A stretch of 12,324 nucleotides of DNA from Larix sibirica (lineage: Eukaryota; Streptophyta; Pinopsida; Pinales; Pinaceae). The DNA lies in the NCBI GenBank assembly GCA_004151065.3, contig NWUY0300014447.1, forward strand, positions 35,586 through 47,909, written 5' to 3'. A program made the position numbers and the translations under genes. Below the pieces are notes generated by a model. That model was given only the letters and a program-made list of their open reading frames with translations, searched no databases and was not told where the DNA came from. Shown piece by piece: positions 8,025 to 12,324 of this stretch (position 1 is the first letter of the stretch; each line of letters starts with the position of its first letter).

Positions 8025-8192
8025 TGCCATTTTAAGATCATATAAACATGTAATGGGTCTCTTTTGATAAATATTAAATAGCCTTATTATTATGACCATT
8101 GGATGCCATGCCATTTTAAGATCATATAAACATGTAATGGGTCTCTTTTGATAAATATTAAATAGTCTTATTATTATGACCATTGGATGCCA
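8025..8192. repeat. 84-bp tandem duplication, two copies
   Basis: Copy 1 is 8025-8108 and copy 2 is 8109-8192. The only visible difference is C versus T in AATAGCCTTATT/AATAGTCTTATT. Each unit begins TGCCATTTTAAG and ends TTGGATGCCA. The junction falls at a repeated TGCCA word, which suggests a duplication guided by microhomology. Confidence 0.95.
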
Positions 8193-8418
8193 TAGTGGAG
8201 ATTATGATGTTTTTGTCAACATCTATTTTAAAATCAATGATATTATTTAGTTGTTGAATAATATAATCTTGAACTTAATGTTTTTAGTAACGTCTAAGAA
8301 GGTATCTATTAAAAAAGTGGAAGATGGTAAATATCATCAAAATAAGTCTTGAACTTACACAATTCGGTGTAGCAATCAAATTTTTGCAATGTACACTTGC
8401 TAGTAAGTTAATTTTTCA
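8193..8418. other. Spacer or 5' part of a copia LTR
   Basis: No coding sequence is seen. If the LTR that ends at 8786 has a long U3, its TG start could lie here (for example TGATGT at 8205 or TGTTGA near 8252). The boundary cannot be fixed without a second LTR to compare. Confidence 0.3.
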
Positions 8419-8786
8419 TGTAGAATTTGAGGCCATGCCTCACTAGTACCGTCTATCAAGAAGGACACTTCACTAGTAGTGCATAACCTTGGAGGGTTCC
8501 TTTCCAGATTTCTAACATAATTCATGGATATTTAGTTGCATCTTTCAACCTTTAGACTGCATATGCGTTTATTATTTCTTTCAACCTTTGAGTTACATGT
8601 ATTTTGTTTATTATTTATTTCAGTCTTCAGACTATATGTAAGTAATTAAGTAGTTAATTTGTGAACCTTTTGTAAAACTATAAAGAGGCCTTTGGCCAAT
8701 TGAATAAAGTTAGGGAATCAATTTGAATTCTCATTTCATTCTTATTGTTCTTAGGTTTAATTTTAGATAATATCTATTTCTCATCA
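8419..8786 (+). mobile_element. Ty1/copia 5' LTR, left boundary uncertain
   Basis: The segment ends in CA (TCTCATCA) a few bases before a tRNA primer site, as expected for an LTR end. It contains a promoter-like TATAAAG at 8679-8685 and AATAAA at 8703-8708, followed by a T/C-rich U5-like stretch. This is the usual compact order of plant copia LTRs. A TG start is possible at 8419 or further left. No second identical LTR exists in the window, so the element is truncated or its 3' LTR has been lost or lies outside. Confidence 0.5.
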
Positions 8787-8790
8787 TTTT

Positions 8791-8802
8791 TGGTATTAAA
8801 GC
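8791..8802 (+). other. Copia primer-binding site, initiator-Met tRNA type
   Basis: TGGTATTAAAGC matches the common plant copia primer-binding sequence TGGTATCAGAGC at 10 of 12 positions. The two changes are C-to-T and G-to-A transitions, the kind produced by cytosine deamination. It follows the LTR end by four bases. In an active element the 3' end of initiator-Met tRNA would pair here to prime minus-strand DNA. Confidence 0.6.
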
Positions 8803-9900
8803 TTGCGATATGGGCCTAGCTTCTCTTTTGAATCCAATTCTTTGGCGTGGAGGCCACCCAATATTCAACCAGCATTGAGTTTTTGGGAAGCCACTAGTGG
8901 GCCAAAGAGTTACAACAATAATATCTATTGAACCCATCAACTTCACTTATTATCACCCAAGGTATCATGCAAAATTATGAGGTTTTGTGCGCTATGTATG
9001 CAACTACAAACTTATCAAATCTGAACTACTAAATCTAAGGAAACCATGATAAAGAAACTATCAACTGTAATAGCTCATTCTAATTCATCCCTTGTGCACT
9101 TGGGTCCATGAATTTCACTTCTATCCCTTCTGAAAATGTGCAAAAGATGAATGAAGATCTAGAGTCACTACCTATTGGATGAGAAATCAATTAAATGAGG
9201 TCTCCTAGAACTAATGACAATGTGTCATTGCTAGTATATTCAATCCTTACAACACTAAGTATCATATGCTAGCTTCAAAAGATCCACATCTAGCTACTGG
9301 ACATTGTAAATGAAAGGAAATTAAGGATAATACATAAATTGAAATTGTTGTTCGAAGAAATGTATGAAATGAAAGTATGTTGGAAAATTGAATGAAACAA
9401 TCTAGTACTTTATTTTCTATAAAAGTATGTCTACTTGCAAAAGAGAAACTAAAGACAAGAAAAAATATGATCACAAGGATTCATAGTCCTTTCTTTGAGT
9501 GGTCCCTAATCAAGGAATTTCTTGGAACCCTTGGAGACACTCACATGCTCATAAATTCAACAAAATATGCCTTCTTTGTTCATATAAATTCATAGAAAAC
9601 AAGGGGGGAAATATGCCTCTTCACTACAATTCGAATCCTCTTAAACTGAACAATAAGGAAAGATTAATAACTATACTCACTCCCTATCCTATCGACTATG
9701 CCTCTATTTGTACTTGAAAAGAGACAGATATATCCCATCCAATCAATCGCTTGATTGGTGTGGTTTGTCCCTTAAATTCCCATTTTTATGCATGTAGTTC
9801 TGTTGTAGTCTAGGGGATTGCATCGGTTACCAGTAGTANGTAGGATTGATGGGATTGTCTTACTATGCACTTATTTGAATGGGGACATTACAAATACAAT
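8803..9900 (+). mobile_element. Eroded internal region of the copia element
   Basis: This lies between the primer site and recognisable pol sequence, where gag, protease and integrase would be expected. Frames are short and broken. One hint of former coding sequence is PSENVQKMNEDLESL at about 9127-9171, a helical acidic stretch. I could not find a CCHC zinc knuckle, a protease active site or the integrase HHCC and DDE residues. The distance is too short for complete gag plus integrase, so internal deletion is likely. Part of it could also belong to a different element. Confidence 0.4.
9739..9758. repeat. 20-bp hairpin, 8-bp stem and 4-nt loop
   Basis: CCAATCAA and TTGATTGG flank TCGC. The stem is perfect. 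It lies inside the eroded copia region, and no termination or regulatory role is indicated. Confidence 0.6.
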
Positions 9901-10310
9901 GAGAATTCCACAACTTATAGGATCGCTATTCTAGCACATTAGATCATTGTGTGATTCAACATGTGAAGTTTGATGAGGATGTGAAGTCTTCTAGTTCATA
10001 GGTTTTTCCTTTAGATATTGAAGTGGGGAGGTTGATGTTCCAGAGCATGATTTAGTGGTTAGAGATGAGTCGGGTCCATAAGTAGACATGGTGAGATCAG
10101 GGATGGATATGCCCTCACGTTCTACTCTAATAAGTAGGAAGTTGAGATGGCTTATTCAGACATTTTAGGATGCGCAGGAGCATGTAGGAGCACCCACATC
10201 TTTGCTGAGGGTGACTATACCTCCTAGAAGACATACTAACCATATTGCATTGACTTCTTTTATTTGTGAACCGTGTAGTTGTAGAGGGAGCAAGTAGGTG
10301 TTTGTGAAAA
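9901..10310 (+). pseudogene. Ty1/copia pol fragment (integrase C-terminus to reverse transcriptase start)
   Basis: Collinear blocks spread over shifting frames match the linker of plant copia polyproteins. They are ENSTTYRIAILAH (family: KAYRIY), HVKFDEDVKSS (family: SRDVKFDE) near 9958-9990, RSTLISRKLRW at 10118-10150, DAQEHVGAP at about 10169-10195, IPPRRHTNHIALTSF, and CEPCSC just before the reverse transcriptase domain. There is at least one frameshift between the first two blocks, a TAG between RKLRW and DAQEH, a TAG after CEPCSC, and an earlier one after the KFDED block. The reverse transcriptase and RNase H domains do not follow; sequence changes character after about 10310. It is a dead fragment in the orientation of the upstream LTR and primer site. 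Confidence 0.75.
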
Positions 10311-10319
10311 CAATTTCCT

Positions 10320-11060
10320 CGTAAAGAGGGAGTTCTATCTTTTGGGGATACTCCGAAACTATTGACACCATGCTTAGGGTACTTCATGTCATGTGTGTTG
10401 CATGGTGCATGGATGACCTTGGGTGTGTTTTGATGTACATGCATGTAAGGTGTCTTGCTCATTGATTACTAGATGTTGAATGGATGCTTCGTGTGGAATT
10501 ATTTTTTGTAGTGTTGGATCCCTATACAACTTGATGGCATTCTTCATGTTGTGCACATGGAGGGTGGGTTTTATGCTTGGAAAACAACTTACCTTGGAGT
10601 AGGAGCATTAGGCATCCTGGAGGAGAGTGTTGATCCTTAAATGGCATGGGCACACTTGGTTGCTTGCATGGAGGCTTGTACTTGACTTAAAGACATTTGG
10701 GTTGAGTAGTGCTTATGTGGGTGGGGCAGAACACGAGGAGCACATGGCTTAAGAGAAGCATTGGAGATAAGGAAGCTTGTGATGGTGGATAATTGGACAC
10801 ATCTCATGGAATGTTCATGCTTTTGAGCCTTGCTTGTTGGACATGTATGCCTTGGTGCTTGAAATGTGTTAATTTGGGTTCGAATGTTACACATGTGGGC
10901 CTATCTTCTTGTAGTTAGGTTGATTGTGGTGGACTAGGTCTACTTTATATTGTTAACCTCCCTTACCTCTTATAAATAAAGAAAACGAGAAAGAATTTTC
11001 CTCAATTCATTCACCATACGCTTGTATTGGAGACATGAAGAGTGTAATGTACTAATCTAT
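10320..11060 (+). mobile_element. LTR-like control region, possible solo or partial LTR
   Basis: The plus strand is rich in T and G with no convincing frame. Near its end CCTCTTATAAATAAAG places TATAAATA at 10971-10978 with an overlapping AATAAA at 10975-10980. A run like a leader follows (AGAAAGAATTTTCCTC). This is how LTR promoter and R regions often look. It is not similar in sequence to the LTR ending at 8786, so it is not that element's 3' LTR. Neither end is defined and no primer site or polypurine tract was found. It could instead be an ordinary plant promoter. Minus-strand frames at 10127-10462 and 10637-10894 show no domain. Confidence 0.3.
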
Positions 11061-11402
11061 TTCTTGTGTACTCTTCAATGATTACAAACCATATAACATT
11101 CGGAATAAGCTTGAAAATATGTTTTATTATTATTAGAATTGGCATGACAATCTTGCAAACTTTGAGAAATAAATTTCTTTTCTTAGAGCTCCAAAGTACA
11201 ATCTCATCATATATGAGAGGGAACAACATATAAGAGGACCTAGTTTCTAAGGAAAATATTATAGAATTCCTCTTTCAACTCATGTAAAAAATACCCTCTA
11301 TACATCAAAAACCTCTAGAGTACATAGTCTCAATGTTGAATAATATTCAAGAAATCAAAACATTGTGTTTCAATATCAAAACATGGAGCATTTAAAACAC
11401 TT
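11061..11402. other. Intergenic stretch, nothing recognised
   Basis: Only short frames without domains (for example 11011-11229 minus). No repeat or RNA gene was seen. Confidence 0.5.
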
Positions 11403-11862
11403 AAATTAATGTAATTATATTATTTTAAATCATGAGAATCCATAACTCAACAAGATTACTTGGGGAGGCTCTGGATCAAATCTGGTTGGCTGCCACCAAA
11501 ATCCAAGAGTATACCAACAACTCACAAACTAGATATACCAATAACTCGTGACTTAGTAAGGGTCAAGATGTCCTGAGGCTCACCCAAAGTGGGACCTCTA
11601 TCTCTCGCCATTTGAGTAAATACCCCTTGGCTTTAAATTGCGTTGTAGCCATAACAATTAGTGTTTGGTCTAAAGATGATGAGAGGGTGGGATTTAATCC
11701 ACTTATGTGTGAGAGGGGAGTGCAATGCCCCATGGTACCTAAGAGGATGGATGCCCTAAGGAAAATTAAACCTTAATCACCCATGAAAAACTCCTCATTT
11801 CTCACATGGATCCAACCCCTTGAAATTGATGTAATTATAATAGTTCAATCATGATTAAACAA
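11403..11862. repeat. Segment of about 400 bp flanked by imperfect direct repeats
   Basis: AAATTAATGTAATTATA (11403-11419) and AAATTGATGTAATTATA (11823-11839) agree at 16 of 17 positions. Similarity then continues loosely to AATCATGA on both sides. The sequence between is more GC-rich than the flanks and has stops in all frames. It could be a small non-autonomous element with a target-site duplication, or two chance copies of an AT-rich word. No terminal inverted repeats were found. Confidence 0.3.
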
Positions 11863-12129
11863 TGGTTGTTTACATTCGCTAACCCGTGAGAAGATGTCAA
11901 TGGAAAAGAACCGAAAAGAACCGCCAGGAGAAGAAGGAATAGCTTCACCTGTCGTTGGGACGAGAATATACCCCGCGATGGAGTAAGAGGAGTGACGGGT
12001 AAGGGTTTTACTCCACTGGTTGGTGTGTTTGAAAACCTCTACGACCAAAATGACATCCACTGTAGCCAAGAAAACCTGAGCCATACAGAAGCACGTATTA
12101 CCTTTGCCATATGTATGGATGGGAGACAT
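11845..12129 (-). CDS. Unrecognised ORF, 94 codons
   Basis: The frame starts at ATG (context CCCATATGTCT) and ends at TGA. It is open further upstream to about 12203, giving roughly 120 codons without a stop. The product begins MSPIHTYGKG, contains a hydrophobic stretch (MAQVFLATVDVILVVEV, residues about 16-32) that could be a membrane segment, and ends in a Ser/Phe-rich part (PGGSFRFFSIDIF). I know no family that fits. It overlaps almost wholly with a plus-strand open frame, and one may be the shadow of the other. It could be an exon or a decayed gene. Confidence 0.25.
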   Translation of the reverse strand: MSPIHTYGKGNTCFCMAQVFLATVDVILVVEVFKHTNQWSKTLTRHSSYSIAGYILVPTTGEAIPSSPGGSFRFFSIDIFSRVSECKQPLFNHD

Positions 12130-12252
12130 ATGGGTGGCTTTGATACTAAAGCTATTGTAGGAGATAATGCAGGATACAGGATTCAGTGTACTTTGAGAGA
12201 TCCCTCTCTCAGATCACCCCGATATGAAGGAATCAAATTTGAAGGAGGTTGA
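11890..12252 (+). CDS. Unrecognised open frame, 120 codons, possible exon
   Basis: The frame is open from after a TGA at 11887-11889 to a TGA at 12250-12252. Its first ATG is only at about 12114, so as a gene it would need an upstream exon or would encode only a short C-terminal piece. The product begins basic (KRTARRRRNSF), then has WDENIPRDGVRGVTGKG and MDGRHMGGFDTKAIVGDNAG, and ends RYEGIKFEGG. It is hydrophilic with no membrane segment. No domain was recognised. GGGTAAGG at 11998-12005 would be a good splice donor inside the frame. Base composition here is closer to coding DNA than the flanks, so at least one of the two opposite-strand frames deserves attention. Confidence 0.25.
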   Translation, partial: EDVNGKEPKRTARRRRNSFTCRWDENIPRDGVRGVTGKGFTPLVGVFENLYDQNDIHCSQENLSHTEARITFAICMDGRHMGGFDTKAIVGDNAGYRIQCTLRDPSLRSPRYEGIKFEGG

Positions 12253-12324
12253 TGTTGGAATGTGACAACCATTTGATGGTTTAGGTCAAGTTGGTTCACG
12301 ATGGTTTCACCAACGGTATAATCA

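Noticed and set aside
9880-9900. CTYLNGD-like residues resembling the copia reverse transcriptase motif
   Set aside because: The motif would lie before the integrase C-terminal blocks, which is the wrong order for a copia polyprotein, and flanking residues do not support it.
10127-10462. 111-codon minus frame
   Set aside because: It lies antisense to the copia pol fragment and extends past it; no domain is visible.

Overview
The window looks like nuclear DNA from a seed plant with a large, repeat-rich genome. It is AT-rich and gene-poor. It carries the two retroelement types typical of plant intergenic space: a non-LTR (LINE) retrotransposon with a plant-type RNase H, and a Ty1/copia element with an initiator-Met tRNA primer site. 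There are no bacterial operons, ribosome binding sites or phage-like genes. A conifer is a reasonable guess, but nothing seen here proves it. Two single ambiguous bases (5855 and 9839) suggest a draft assembly. I found no complete, intact protein-coding gene.

Layout. Bases 1-1170 are AT-rich and hold a near-identical tandem duplication of about 129 bp (461-716), followed by a short coding-like stretch on the plus strand. Bases 1170-1800 hold weak, frame-broken, protein-like sequence on the minus strand. Bases 2580-3420 form a GC/CpG-rich island. Inside it, a minus-strand TATAAATA, an upstream CACGTG and an ATG with a targeting-peptide-like N-terminus make a candidate promoter and first exon. 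Bases 4022-4165 are a 72-bp tandem duplication. Bases 4420-5470 are a degenerate minisatellite of about 27 units with a 38-39-bp period.

Bases 6567-7332 hold the best-defined element: a 5'-truncated LINE copy on the minus strand. It has an open RNase H domain, a polyadenylation signal just inside its 3' end and a 27-bp near-perfect flanking direct repeat. Bases 7370-8020 are very AT-rich. Bases 8025-8192 are an 84-bp tandem duplication. From about 8205/8420 to 10310 lies a decayed plus-strand Ty1/copia element: an LTR-like promoter and poly(A) region, a primer-binding site, an eroded internal region, and a recognisable stretch of pol between integrase and reverse transcriptase. Bases 10320-11060 look like a second LTR-type control region. 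The right end (11845-12252) has two overlapping open frames on opposite strands, neither of which I recognise.

These pieces do not form a pathway. The window records retrotransposon insertion and decay plus repeated small tandem duplications. The points most worth checking are the minisatellite, the possible promoter island, the odd structure at the 5' junction of the LINE copy, and the unresolved right-end ORFs.
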